Assembly (NCBI RefSeq): GCF_963576545.1
Contig: NW_026870468.1
Coordinates: forward strand, 248,001 to 312,000
Direction: 5' to 3'
Source: Limanda limanda
Taxonomy: Eukaryota; Chordata; Actinopteri; Pleuronectiformes; Pleuronectidae
DNA length: 64,000 nt
The notes under the pieces are model-generated. The model was not told the origin of the DNA. It made no database searches and saw nothing but the letters and a program-made list of their open reading frames with translations. Below, in pieces: positions 10,200 to 23,335 of the stretch; position 1 is the stretch's first letter, and every line of letters starts with the position of its first letter. The position numbers were made by a program, and so were the translations under genes.

Positions 10200-11159
10200 G
10201 CAAGTAGGCTTTACCCCCACTAAATGGGGTCGCGCATCGATCGGTACCATCCTTGAGCTTCTCCGACTTTCGGAAGGGTTAGGGTTAGGGTTAGGGATGA
10301 AAGCACATAGGAGAAAGAGATATTCTTGAATAACTTTTTTTGTGAAGGTCGGAGAGACTTGGAAAGTGGTTGCATCTGGACTAATTTGGGTCCTGCGGAT
10401 CGATTGGTACCATCCCCGAGCTTGTACGACCTTCGGAAGAGGTCGACCGACGAAATTCCCCCAAATCTGAGGAGATATTCTTGAATAACTTTTTTTGTGA
10501 AGGTCGGAGAGACTTGCAAGTAGGCTCTACCCCCACTAAATGGGGTTGCGCGCATCGATCGGTACCATCCTTGAGCTTCTCCGACTTTCGGAAGGGTTAG
10601 GGTTAGGGTTAGGGATGAAAGCACATAGGAGAAAGAGATATTCTTGAATAACTTTTTTTGTGAAGGTCGGAGAGACTTGCAAGTAGGCTCTACCCCCACT
10701 AAATGGGGTAGCGCGCATCGATCGGTACCATCCTTGAGCTTCTCCGACTTTCGGAAGGGTTAGGGTTAGGGTTAGGGATGAAAGCACATAGGAGAAAGAG
10801 ATATTCTTGAATAACTTTTTTTGTGAAGGTCGGAGAGACTTGGAAAGTGGTTGCATCTGGACTAATTTGGGTCCTGCGGATCGATTGGTACCATCCCCGA
10901 GCTTGTACGACCTTCGGAAGAGGTCGACCGACGAAATTCCCCCAAATCTGAGGAGATATTCTTGAATAACTTTTTTTGTGAAGGTCGGAGAGACTTGCAA
11001 GTAGGCTCTACCCCCACTAAATGGGGTTGCGCGCATCGATCAGTACCATCCTTGAGCTTCTCCGACTTTCGGAAGGGTTAGGGTTAGGGTTAGGGATGAA
11101 AGCACATAGGAGAAAGAGATATTCTTGAATAACTTTTTTTGTGAAGGTCGGAGAGACTT
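10200..11159 (+). repeat. A(161)-B-A-A-B-A segment
   Basis: It opens with the 161-bp A variant (GGGGTCGCGC) also seen at 2,369. From about 10,500 it matches the 3,186 region at an offset of 7,350 bp. Monomers are regular otherwise. Confidence 0.8.
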
Positions 11160-14100
11160 GGAAAGTGGTTGCATCTGGACTAATTTGGGTCCTGCGGATC
11201 GATTGGTACCATCCCCGAGCTTGTACGACCTTCGGAAGAGGTCGACCGACGAAATTCCCCCAAATCTGAGGAGATATTCTTGAATAACTTTTTTTGTGAA
11301 GGTCGGAGAGACTTGCAAGTAGGCTCTACCCCCACTAAATGGGGTTGCGCGCATCGATCAGTACCATCCTTGAGCTTCTCCGACTTTCGGAAGGGTTAGG
11401 GTTAGGGTTAGGGATGAAAGCACATAGGAGAAAGAGATATTCTTGAATAACTTTTTTTGTGAAGGTCGGAGAGACTTGGAAAGTGGTTGCATCTGGACTA
11501 ATTTGGGTCCTGCGGATCGATTGGTACCATCCCCGAGCTTGTACGACCTTCGGAAGAGGTCGACCGACGAAATTCCCCCAAATCTGAGGAGATATTCTTG
11601 AATAACTTTTTTTGTGAAGGTCGGAGAGACTTGCAAGTAGGCTCTACCCCCACTAAATGGGGTTGCGCGCATCGATCAGTACCATCCTTGAGCTTCTCCG
11701 ACTTTCGGAAGGGTTAGGGTTAGGGTTAGGGATGAAAGCACATAGGAGAAAGAGATATTCTTGAATAACTTTTTTTGTGAAGGTCGGAGAGACTTGCAAG
11801 TAGGCTCTACCCCCACTAAATGGGGTAGCGCGCATCGATCGGTACCATCCTTGAGCTTCTCCGACTTTCGGAAGGGTTAGGGTTAGGGTTAGGGATGAAA
11901 GCACATAGGAGAAAGAGATATTCTTGAATAACTTTTTTTGTGAAGGTCGGAGAGACTTGCAAGTAGGCTCTACCCCCACTAAATGGGGTAGCGCACATCG
12001 ATCGGTACCATCCTTGAGCTTCTCCGACTTTCGGAAGGGTTAGGGTTAGGGTTAGGGATGAAAGCACATAGGAGAAAGAGATATTCTTGAATAACTTTTT
12101 TTGTGAAGGTCGGAGAGACTTGCAAGTAGGCTCTACCCCCACTAAATGGGGTAGCGCGCATCGATCGGTACCATCCTTGAGCTTCTCCGACTTTCGGAAG
12201 GGTTAGGGTTAGGGTTAGGGATGAAAGCACATAGGAGAAAGAGATATTCTTGAATAACTTTTTTTGTGAAGGTCGGAGAGACTTGAAAAGTGGTTGCATC
12301 TGGACTAATTTGGGTCCTGCGGATCGATTGGTACCATCCCCGAGCTTGTACGACCTTCGGAAGAGGTCGACCGACGAAATTCCCCCAAATCTGAGGAGAT
12401 ATTCTTGAATAACTTTTTTTGTGAAGGTCGGAGAGACTTTCAAGTAGGCTCTACCCCCACTAAATGGGGTTGCGCGCATCGATCGGTACCATCCTTGAGC
12501 TTCTCCGACTTTCGGAAGGGTTAGGGTTAGGGTTAGGGATGAAAGCACATAGGAGAAAGAGATATTCTTGAATAACTTTTTTTGTGAAGGTCGGAGAGAC
12601 TTGCAAGTAGGCTTTACCCCCACTAAATGGGGTAGCGCGCATCGATCGGTACCATCCTTGAGCTTCTCCGACTTTCGGAAGGGTTAGGGTTAGGGTTAGG
12701 GATGAAAGCACATAGGAGAAAGAGATATTCTTGAATAACTTTTTTTGTGAAGGTCGGAGAGACTTGGAAAGTGGTTGCATCTGGACTAATTTGGGTCCTG
12801 CGGATCGATTGGTACCATCCCCGAGCTTGTACGACCTTCGGAAGAGGTCGACCGACGAAATTCCCCCAAATCTGAGGAGATATTCTTGAATAACTTTTTT
12901 TGTGAAGGTCGGAGAGACTTGCAAGTAGGCTCTACCCCCACTAAATGGGGTTGCGCGCATCGATCGGTACCATCCTTGAGCTTCTCCGACTTTCGGAAGG
13001 GTTAGGGTTAGGGATGAAAGCACATAGGAGAAAGAGATATTCTTGAATAACTTTTTTTGTGAAGGTCGGAGAGACTTGCAAGTAGGCTCTACCCCCACTA
13101 AATGGGGTAGCGCGCATCGATCGGTACCATCCTTGAGCTTCTCCGACTTTCGGAAGGGTTAGGGTTAGGGTTAGGGATGAAAGCACATAGGAGAAAGAGA
13201 TATTCTTGAATAACTTTTTTTGTGAAGGTCGGAGAGACTTGCAAGTAGGCTCTACCCCCACTAAATGGGGTAGCGCACATCGATCGGTACCATCCTTGAG
13301 CTTCTCCGACTTTCGGAAGGGTTAGGGTTAGGGTTAGGGATGAAAGCACATAGGAGAAAGAGATATTCTTGAATAACTTTTTTTGTGAAGGTCGGAGAGA
13401 CTTGCAAGTAGGCTCTACCCCCACTAAATGGGGTAGCGCGCATCGATCGGTACCATCCTTGAGCTTCTCCGACTTTCGGAAGGGTTAGGGTTAGGGTTAG
13501 GGATGAAAGCACATAGGAGAAAGAGATATTCTTGAATAACTTTTTTTGTGAAGGTCGGAGAGACTTGAAAAGTGGTTGCATCTGGACTAATTTGGGTCCT
13601 GCGGATCGATTGGTACCATCCCCGAGCTTGTACGACCTTCGGAAGAGGTCGACCGACGAAATTCCCCCAAATCTGAGGAGATATTCTTGAATAACTTTTT
13701 TTGTGAAGGTCGGAGAGACTTTCAAGTAGGCTCTACCCCCACTAAATGGGGTTGCGCGCATCGATCGGTACCATCCTTGAGCTTCTCCGACTTTCGGAAG
13801 GGTTAGGGTTAGGGTTAGGGATGAAAGCACATAGGAGAAAGAGATATTCTTGAATAACTTTTTTTGTGAAGGTCGGAGAGACTTGCAAGTAGGCTTTACC
13901 CCCACTAAATGGGGTAGCGCGCATCGATCGGTACCATCCTTGAGCTTCTCCGACTTTCGGAAGGGTTAGGGTTAGGGTTAGGGATGAAAGCACATAGGAG
14001 AAAGAGATATTCTTGAATAACTTTTTTTGTGAAGGTCGGAGAGACTTGGAAAGTGGTTGCATCTGGACTAATTTGGGTCCTGCGGATCGATTGGTACCAT

Positions 14101-15158
14101 CCCCGAGCTTGTACGACCTTCGGAAGAGGTCGACCGACGAAATTCCCCCAAATCTGAGGAGATATTCTTGAATAACTTTTTTTGTGAAGGTCGGAGAGAC
14201 TTGCAAGTAGGCTCTACCCCCACTAAATGGGGTTGCGCGCATCGATCGGTACCATCCTTGAGCTTCTCCGACTTTCGGAAGGGTTAGGGTTAGGGATGAA
14301 AGCACATAGGAGAAAGAGATATTCTTGAATAACTTTTTTTGTGAAGGTCGGAGAGACTTGCAAGTAGGCTCTACCCCCACTAAATGGGGTAGCGCGCATC
14401 GATCGGTACCATCCTTGAGCTTCTCCGACTTTCGGAAGGGTTAGGGTTAGGGTTAGGGATGAAAGCACATAGGAGAAAGAGATATTCTTGAATAACTTTT
14501 TTTGTGAAGGTCGGAGAGACTTGGAAAGTGGTTGCATCTGGACTAATTTGGGTCCTGCGGATCGATTGGTACCATCCCCGAGCTTGTACGACCTTCGAAA
14601 GAGGTCGACCGACGAAATTCCCCCAAATCTGAGGAGATATTCTTGAATAACTTTTTTTGTGAAGGTCGGAGAGACTTGCAAGTAGGCTCTACCCCCACTA
14701 AATGGGGTTGCGCGCATCGATCAGTACCATCCTTGAGCTTCTCCGACTTTCGGAAGGGTTAGGGTTAGGGTTAGGGATGAAAGCACATAGGAGAAAGAGA
14801 TATTCTTGAATAACTTTTTTTGTGAAGGTCGGAGAGACTTGGAAAGTGGTTGCATCTGGACTAATTTGGGTCCTGCGGATCGATTGGTACCATCCCCGAG
14901 CTTGTACGACCTTCGGAAGAGGTCGACCGACGAAATTCCCCCAAATCTGAGGAGATATTCTTGAATAACTTTTTTTGTGAAGGTCGGAGAGACTTGCAAG
15001 TAGGCTCTACCCCCACTAAATGGGGTTGCGCGCATCGATCAGTACCATCCTTGAGCTTCTCCGACTTTCGGAAGGGTTAGGGTTAGGGTTAGGGATGAAA
15101 GCACATAGGAGAAAGAGATATTCTTGAATAACTTTTTTTGTGAAGGTCGGAGAGACTT
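11160..15158 (+). repeat. 7,350-bp-offset copy of 3.8-5.9 kb with 1,282-bp internal duplication
   Basis: The BABAAAA module at 11,160-12,284 and what follows match 3,810 onward at +7,350, with scattered substitutions (CCCCGAGC here, CCCCAAGC or CCCTGAGC there). An eight-monomer stretch is then duplicated: about 11,720-13,240 matches 13,002-14,522 at +1,282, sharing the rare first-base T in A (12,440 and 13,722). Past the duplication the match to the first region resumes at +8,632. The stretch ends with B A B A. Confidence 0.85.
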
Positions 15159-15313
15159 GGAAAGTGGTTGCATCTGGACTAATTTGGGTCCTGCAGATCG
15201 ATTGGTACCATCCCCGAGCTTGTACGACCTTCGGAAGAGGTCGACCGACGAAATTCCCCCAAATCTGAGGAGATATTCTTGAATAACTTTTTTTGTGAAG
15301 GTCGGAGAGACTT
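15159..15313 (+). repeat. Monomer B before the ten-A run
   Basis: This is a normal 155-bp B with the CTGCAG variant. It is the last B for more than 1.6 kb. Confidence 0.9.
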
Positions 15314-16937
15314 GCAAGTAGGCTCTACCCCCACTAAATGGGGTTGCGCGCATCGATCAGTACCATCCTTGAGCTTCTCCGACTTTCGGAAGGGTTAGGG
15401 TTAGGGTTAGGGATGAAAGCACATAGGAGAAAGAGATATTCTTGAATAACTTTTTTTGTGAAGGTCGGAGAGACTTGCAAGTAGGCTCTACCCCCACTAA
15501 ATGGGGTAGCGCGCATCGATCGGTACCATCCTTGAGCTTCTCCGACTTTCGGAAGGGTTAGGGTTAGGGTTAGGGATGAAAGCACATAGGAGAAAGAGAT
15601 ATTCTTGAATAACTTTTTTTGTGAAGGTCGGAGAGACTTGCAAGTAGGCTCTACCCCCACTAAATGGGGTAGCGCACATCGATCGGTACCATCCTTGAGC
15701 TTCTCCGACTTTCGGAAGGGTTAGGGTTAGGGTTAGGGATGAAAGCACATAGGAGAAAGAGATATTCTTGAATAACTTTTTTTGTGAAGGTCGGAGAGAC
15801 TTGCAAGTAGGCTCTACCCCCACTAAATGGGGTAGCGCGCATCGATCAGTACCATCCTTGAGCTTCTCCGACTTTCGGAAGGGTTAGGGTTAGGGTTAGG
15901 GATGAAAGCACATAGGAGAAAGAGATATTCTTGAATAACTTTTTTTGTGAAGGTCGGAGAGACTTGCAAGTAGGCTCTACCCCCACTAAATGGGGTAGCG
16001 CACATCGATCGGTACCATCCTTGAGCTTCTCCGACTTTCGGAAGGGTTAGGGTTAGGGTTAGGGATGAAAGCACATAGGAGAAAGAGATATTCTTGAATA
16101 ACTTTTTTTGTGAAGGTCGGAGAGACTTGCAAGTAGGCTCTACCCCCACTAAATGGGGTAGCGCGCATCGATCAGTACCATCCTTGAGCTTCTCCGACTT
16201 TCGGAAGGGTTAGGGTTAGGGTTAGGGATGAAAGCACATAGGAGAAAGAGATATTCTTGAATAACTTTTTTTGTGAAGGTCGGAGAGACTTGCAAGTAGG
16301 CTCTACCCCCACTAAATGGGGTAGCGCACATCGATCGGTACCATCCTTGAGCTTCTCCGACTTTCGGAAGGGTTAGGGTTAGGGTTAGGGATGAAAGCAC
16401 ATAGGAGAAAGAGATATTCTTGAATAACTTTTTTTGTGAAGGTCGGAGAGACTTGCAAGTAGGCTCTACCCCCACTAAATGGGGTAGCGCGCATCGATCG
16501 GTACCATCCTTGAGCTTCTCCGACTTTCGGAAGGGTTAGGGTTAGGGTTAGGGATGAAAGCACATAGGAGAAAGAGATATTCTTGAATAACTTTTTTTGT
16601 GAAGGTCGGAGAGACTTGCAAGTAGGCTCTACCCCCACTAAATGGGGTAGCGCACATCGATCGGTACCATCCTTGAGCTTCTCCGACTTTCGGAAGGGTT
16701 AGGGTTAGGGTTAGGGATGAAAGCACATAGGAGAAAGAGATATTCTTGAATAACTTTTTTTGTGAAGGTCGGAGAGACTTGCAAGTAGGCTCTACCCCCA
16801 CTAAATGGGGTAGCGCGCATCGATCGGTACCATCCTTGAGCTTCTCCGACTTTCGGAAGGGTTAGGGTTAGGGATGAAAGCACATAGGAGAAAGAGATAT
16901 TCTTGAATAACTTTTTTTGTGAAGGTCGGAGAGACTT
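15314..16937 (+). repeat. Run of ten consecutive A monomers
   Basis: Units start at 15,314, 15,477, 15,640, 15,803, 15,966, 16,129, 16,292, 16,455, 16,618 and 16,781 (the last is 157 bp). This is the longest stretch without a B. From 15,477 on, units alternate strictly between GCGCGC and GCGCAC. Together with ATCAGTACC at 15,803 and 16,129 this shows a 326-bp A-A' dimer repeated in tandem. Confidence 0.9.
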
Positions 16938-18062
16938 GGAAAGTGGTTGCATCTGGACTAATTTGGGTCCTGCGGATCGATTGGTACCATCCCCGAGCTT
17001 GTACGACCTTCGGAAGAGGTCGACCGACGAAATTCCCCCAAATCTGAGGAGATATTCTTGAATAACTTTTTTTGTGAAGGTCGGAGAGACTTGCAAGTAG
17101 GCTCTACCCCCACTAAATGGGGTTGCGCGCATCGATCAGTACCATCCTTGAGCTTCTCCGACTTTCGGAAGGGTTAGGGTTAGGGTTAGGGATGAAAGCA
17201 CATAGGAGAAAGAGATATTCTTGAATAACTTTTTTTGTGAAGGTCGGAGAGACTTGCAAGTAGGCTCTACCCCCACTAAATGGGGTAGCGCACATCGATC
17301 GGTACCATCCTTGAGCTTCTCCGACTTTCGGAAGGGTTAGGGTTAGGGTTAGGGATGAAAGCACATAGGAGAAAGAGATATTCTTGAATAACTTTTTTTG
17401 TGAAGGTCGGAGAGACTTGCAAGTAGGCTCTACCCCCACTAAATGGGGTAGCGCGCATCGATCGGTACCATCCTTGAGCTTCTCCGACTTTCGGAAGGGT
17501 TAGGGTTAGGGTTAGGGATGAAAGCACATAGGAGAAAGAGATATTCTTGAATAACTTTTTTTGTGAAGGTCGGAGAGACTTGCAAGTAGGCTCTACCCCC
17601 ACTAAATGGGGTAGCGCACATCGATCGGTACCATCCTTGAGCTTCTCCGACTTTCGGAAGGGTTAGGGTTAGGGTTAGGGATGAAAGCACATAGGAGAAA
17701 GAGATATTCTTGAATAACTTTTTTTGTGAAGGTCGGAGAGACTTGCAAGTAGGCTCTACCCCCACTAAATGGGGTAGCGCGCATCGATCGGTACCATCCT
17801 TGAGCTTCTCCGACTTTCGGAAGGGTTAGGGTTAGGGTTAGGGATGAAAGCACATAGGAGAAAGAGATATTCTTGAATAACTTTTTTTGTGAAGGTCGGA
17901 GAGACTTGGAAAGTGGTTGCATCTGGACTAATTTGGGTCCTGCGGATCGATTGGTACCATCCCCGAGCTTGTACGACCTTCGGAAGAGGTCGACCGACGA
18001 AATTCCCCCAAATCTGAGGAGATATTCTTGAATAACTTTTTTTGTGAAGGTCGGAGAGACTT

Positions 18063-19338
18063 GCAAGTAGGCTCTACCCCCACTAAATGGGGTTGCGCGC
18101 ATCGATCAGTACCATCCTTGAGCTTCTCCGACTTTCGGAAGGGTTAGGGTTAGGGTTAGGGATGAAAGCACATAGGAGAAAGAGATATTCTTGAATAACT
18201 TTTTTTGTGAAGGTCGGAGAGACTTGCAAGTAGGCTCTACCCCCACTAAATGGGGTAGCGCGCATCGATCAGTACCATCCTTGAGCTTCTCCGACTTTCG
18301 GAAGGGTTAGGGTTAGGGATGAAAGCACATAGGAGAAAGAGATATTCTTGAATAACTTTTTTTGTGAAGGTCGGAGAGACTTGCAAGTAGGCTCTACCCC
18401 CACTAAATGGGGTAGCGCGCATCGATCGGTACCATCCTTGAGCTTCTCCGACTTTCGGAAGGGTTAGGGTTAGGGTTAGGGATGAAAGCACATAGGAGAA
18501 AGAGATATTCTTGAATAACTTTTTTTGTGAAGGTCGGAGAGACTTGCAAGTAGGCTCTACCCCCACTAAATGGGGTAGCGCACATCGATCGGTACCATCC
18601 TTGAGCTTCTCCGACTTTCGGAAGGGTTAGGGTTAGGGTTAGGGATGAAAGCACATAGGAGAAAGAGATATTCTTGAATAACTTTTTTTGTGAAGGTCGG
18701 AGAGACTTGGAAAGTGGTTGCATCTGGACTAATTTGGGTCCTGCAGATCGATTGGTACCATCCCCGAGCTTGTACGACCTTCGAAAGAGGTCGACCGACG
18801 AAATTCCCCCAAATCTGAGGAGATATTCTTGAATAACTTTTTTTGTGAAGGTCGGAGAGACTTGCAAGTAGGCTCTACCCCCACTAAATGGGGTAGCGCG
18901 CATCGATCGGTACCATCCTTGAGCTTCTCCGACTTTCGGAAGGGTTAGGGTTAGGGATGAAAGCACATAGGAGAAAGAGATATTCTTGAATAACTTTTTT
19001 TGTGAAGGTCGGAGAGACTTGGAAAGTGGTTGCATCTGGACTAATTTGGGTCCTGCGGATCGATTGGTACCATCCCCGAGCTTGTACGACCTTCGGAAGA
19101 GGTCGACCGACGAAATTCCCCCAAATCTGAGGAGATATTCTTGAATAACTTTTTTTGTGAAGGTCGGAGAGACTTGCAAGTAGGCTCTACCCCCACTAAA
19201 TGGGGTTGCGCGCATCGATCGGTACCATCCTTGAGCTTCTCCGACTTTCGGAAGGGTTAGGGTTAGGGTTAGGGATGAAAGCACATAGGAGAAAGAGATA
19301 TTCTTGAATAACTTTTTTTGTGAAGGTCGGAGAGACTT
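18063..19338 (+). repeat. 1,276-bp octamer module, copy 2
   Basis: Order A A(157) A A B A(157) B A, with CTGCAG and TTCGAAAG in the first B (18,784). It lies at +9,139 from copy 1. Confidence 0.87.
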
Positions 19339-20300
19339 GCAAGTAGGCTTTACCCCCACTAAATGGGGTAGCGCGCATCGATCGGTACCATCCTTGAGCT
19401 TCTCCGACTTTCGGAAGGGTTAGGGTTAGGGTTAGGGATGAAAGCACATAGGAGAAAGAGATATTCTTGAATAACTTTTTTTGTGAAGGTCGGAGAGACT
19501 TGGAAAGTGGTTGCATCTGGACTAATTTGGGTCCTGCGGATCGATTGGTACCATCCCCGAGCTTGTACGACCTTCGGAAGAGGTCGACCGACGAAATTCC
19601 CCCAAATCTGAGGAGATATTCTTGAATAACTTTTTTTGTGAAGGTCGGAGAGACTTGCAAGTAGGCTCTACCCCCACTAAATGGGGTTGCGCGCATCGAT
19701 CGGTACCATCCTTGAGCTTCTCCGACTTTCGGAAGGGTTAGGGTTAGGGTTAGGGATGAAAGCACATAGGAGAAAGAGATATTCTTGAATAACTTTTTTT
19801 GTGAAGGTCGGAGAGACTTGCAAGTAGGCTCTACCCCCACTAAATGGGGTAGCGCGCATCGATCGGTACCATTCTTGAGCTTCTCCGACTTTCGGAAGGG
19901 TTAGGGTTAGGGTTAGGGATGAAAGCACATAGGAGAAAGAGATATTCTTGAATAACTTTTTTTGTGAAGGTCGGAGAGACTTGGAAAGTGGTTGCATCTG
20001 GACTAATTTGGGTCCTGCGGATCGATTGGTACCATCCCCGAGCTTGTACGACCTTCGGAAGAGGTCGACCGACGAAATTCCCCCAAATCTGAGGAGATAT
20101 TCTTGAATAACTTTTTTTGTGAAGGTCGGAGAGACTTGCAAGTAGGCTCTACCCCCACTAAATGGGGTTGCGCGCATCGATCAGTACCATCCTTGAGCTT
20201 CTCCGACTTTCGGAAGGGTTAGGGTTAGGGTTAGGGATGAAAGCACATAGGAGAAAGAGATATTCTTGAATAACTTTTTTTGTGAAGGTCGGAGAGACTT

Positions 20301-21425
20301 GGAAAGTGGTTGCATCTGGACTAATTTGGGTCCTGCGGATCGATTGGTACCATCCCCGAGCTTGTACGACCTTCGGAAGAGGTCGACCGACGAAATTCCC
20401 CCAAATCTGAGGAGATATTCTTGAATAACTTTTTTTGTGAAGGTCGGAGAGACTTGCAAGTAGGCTCTACCCCCACTAAATGGGGTTGCGCGCATCGATC
20501 AGTACCATCCTTGAGCTTCTCCGACTTTCGGAAGGGTTAGGGTTAGGGTTAGGGATGAAAGCACATAGGAGAAAGAGATATTCTTGAATAACTTTTTTTG
20601 TGAAGGTCGGAGAGACTTGGAAAGTGGTTGCATCTGGACTAATTTGGGTCCTGCGGATCGATTGGTACCATCCCCGAGCTTGTACGACCTTCGGAAGAGG
20701 TCGACCGACGAAATTCCCCCAAATCTGAGGAGATATTCTTGAATAACTTTTTTTGTGAAGGTCTGAGAGACTTGCAAGTAGGCTCTACCCCCACTAAATG
20801 GGGTTGCGCGCATCGATCAGTACCATCCTTGAGCTTCTCCGACTTTCGGAAGGGTTAGGGTTAGGGTTAGGGATGAAAGCACATAGGAGAAAGAGATATT
20901 CTTGAATAACTTTTTTTGTGAAGGTCGGAGAGACTTGCAAGTAGGCTCTACCCCCACTAAATGGGGTAGCGCGCATCGATCGGTACCATCCTTGAGCTTC
21001 TCCGACTTTCGGAAGGGTTAGGGTTAGGGTTAGGGATGAAAGCACATAGGAGAAAGAGATATTCTTGAATAACTTTTTTTGTGAAGGTCGGAGAGACTTG
21101 CAAGTAGGCTCTACCCCCACTAAATGGGGTAGCGCACATCGATCGGTACCATCCTTGAGCTTCTCCGACTTTCGGAAGGGTTAGGGTTAGGGTTAGGGAT
21201 GAAAGCACATAGGAGAAAGAGATATACTTGAATAACTTTTTTTGTGAAGGTCGGAGAGACTTGCAAGTAGGCTCTACCCCCACTAAATGGGGTAGCGCGC
21301 ATCGATCGGTACCATCCTTGAGCTTCTCCGACTTTCGGAAGGGTTAGGGTTAGGGTTAGGTATGAAAGCACATAGGAGAAAGAGATATTCTTGAATAACT
21401 TTTTTTGTGAAGGTCGGAGAGACTT
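20301..21425 (+). repeat. BABAAAA heptamer module
   Basis: 1,125 bp with the standard order. It holds the private variants GTCTGAG, GATATACTTG and TTAGGTATG. The last destroys the terminal TTAGGG of one A unit. Confidence 0.85.
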
Positions 21426-21906
21426 GAAAAGTGGTTGCATCTGGACTAATTTGGGTCCTGCGGATCGATTGGTACCATCCCCGAGCTTGTACGACCTTCG
21501 GAAGAGGTCGACCGACGAAATTCCCCCAAATCTGAGGAGATATTCTTGAATAACTTTTTTTGTGAAGGTCGGAGAGACTTGCAAGTAGGCTCTACCCCCA
21601 CTAAATGGGGTTGCGCGCATCGATCGGTACCATCCTTGAGCTTCTCCGACTTTCGGAAGGGTTAGGGTTAGGGTTAGGGATGAAAGCACATAGGAGAAAG
21701 AGATATTCTTGAATAACTTTTTTTGTGAAGGTCGGAGAGACTTGCAAGTAGGCTTTACCCCCACTAAATGGGGTAGCGCGCATCGATCAGTACCATCCTT
21801 GAGCTTCTCCGACTTTCGGAAGGGTTAGGGTTAGGGTTAGGGATGAAAGCACATAGGAGAAAGAGATATTCTTGAATAACTTTTTTTGTGAAGGTCGGAG
21901 AGACTT

Positions 21907-22216
21907 GGAAAGTGGTTGCATCTGGACTAATTTGGGTCCTGCGGATCGATTGGTACCATCCCCGAGCTTGTACGACCTTCGGAAGAGGTCGACCGACGAA
22001 ATTCCCCCAAATCTGAGGAGATATTCTTGAATAACTTTTTTTGTGAAGGTCGGAGAGACTTGAAAAGTGGTTGCATCTGGACTAATTTGGGTCCTGCGGA
22101 TCGATTGGTACCATCCCCGAGCTTGTACGACCTTCGGAAGAGGTCGACCGACGAAATTCCCCCAAATCTGAGGAGATATTCTTGAATAACTTTTTTTGTG
22201 AAGGTCGGAGAGACTT
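21907..22216 (+). repeat. B-B direct junction, copy 1
   Basis: Two B monomers (21,907-22,061 and 22,062-22,216) are adjacent with no A between. Elsewhere a B is always followed by an A; the only other case is the duplicated copy at 30,392. The second B begins GAAAAGTGG. Confidence 0.92.
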
Positions 22217-23335
22217 GCAAGTAGGCTCTACCCCCACTAAATGGGGTTGCGCGCATCGATCGGTACCATCCTTGAGCTTCTCCGACTTTCGGAAGGGTTA
22301 GGGTTAGGGTTAGGGATGAAAGCACATAGGAGAAAGAGATATTCTTGAATAACTTTTTTTGTGAAGGTCGGAGAGACTTGCAAGTAGGCTTTACCCCCAC
22401 TAAATGGGGTAGCGCGCATCGATCAGTACCATCCTTGAGCTTCTCCGACTTTCGGAAGGGTTAGGGTTAGGGTTAGGGATGAAAGCACATAGGAGAAAGA
22501 GATATTCTTGAATAACTTTTTTTGTGAAGGTCGGAGAGACTTGGAAAGTGGTTGCATCTGGACTAATTTGGGTCCTGCGGATCGATTGGTACCATCCCCG
22601 AGCTTGTACGACCTTCGGAAGAGGTCGACCGACGAAATTCCCCCAAATCTGAGGAGATATTCTTGAATAACTTTTTTTGTGAAGGTCGGAGAGACTTGCA
22701 AGTAGGCTCTACCCCCACTAAATGGGGTTGCGCGCATCGATCGGTACCATCCTTGAGCTTCTCCGACTTTCGGAAGGGTTAGGGTTAGGGATGAAAGCAC
22801 ATAGGAGAAAGAGATATTCTTGAATAACTTTTTTTGTGAAGGTCGGAGAGACTTGCAAGTAGGCTCTACCCCCACTAAATGGGGTAGCGCGCATCGATCG
22901 GTACCATTCTTGAGCTTCTCCGACTTTCGGAAGGGTTAGGGTTAGGGTTAGGGATGAAAGCACATAGGAGAAAGAGATATTCTTGAATAACTTTTTTTGT
23001 GAAGGTCGGAGAGACTTGGAAAGTGGTTGCATCTGGACTAATTTGGGTCCTGCGGATCGATTGGTACCATCCCCGAGCTTGTACGACCTTCGGAAGAGGT
23101 CGACCGACGAAATTCCCCCAAATCTGAGGAGATATTCTTGAATAACTTTTTTTGTGAAGGTCGGAGAGACTTGCAAGTAGGCTCTACCCCCACTAAATGG
23201 GGTTGCGCGCATCGATCAGTACCATCCTTGAGCTTCTCCGACTTTCGGAAGGGTTAGGGTTAGGGTTAGGGATGAAAGCACATAGGAGAAAGAGATATTC
23301 TTGAATAACTTTTTTTGTGAAGGTCGGAGAGACTT

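Noticed and set aside
9264..10250. Longest frame (328 codons), possible gene
   Set aside because: It extends across the 1,276-bp octamer only because the 2-bp deletion in the A unit at 10,200 changes the frame at its start and the A units it crosses lack the stop variant. The same frame without the extension recurs at other octamers.
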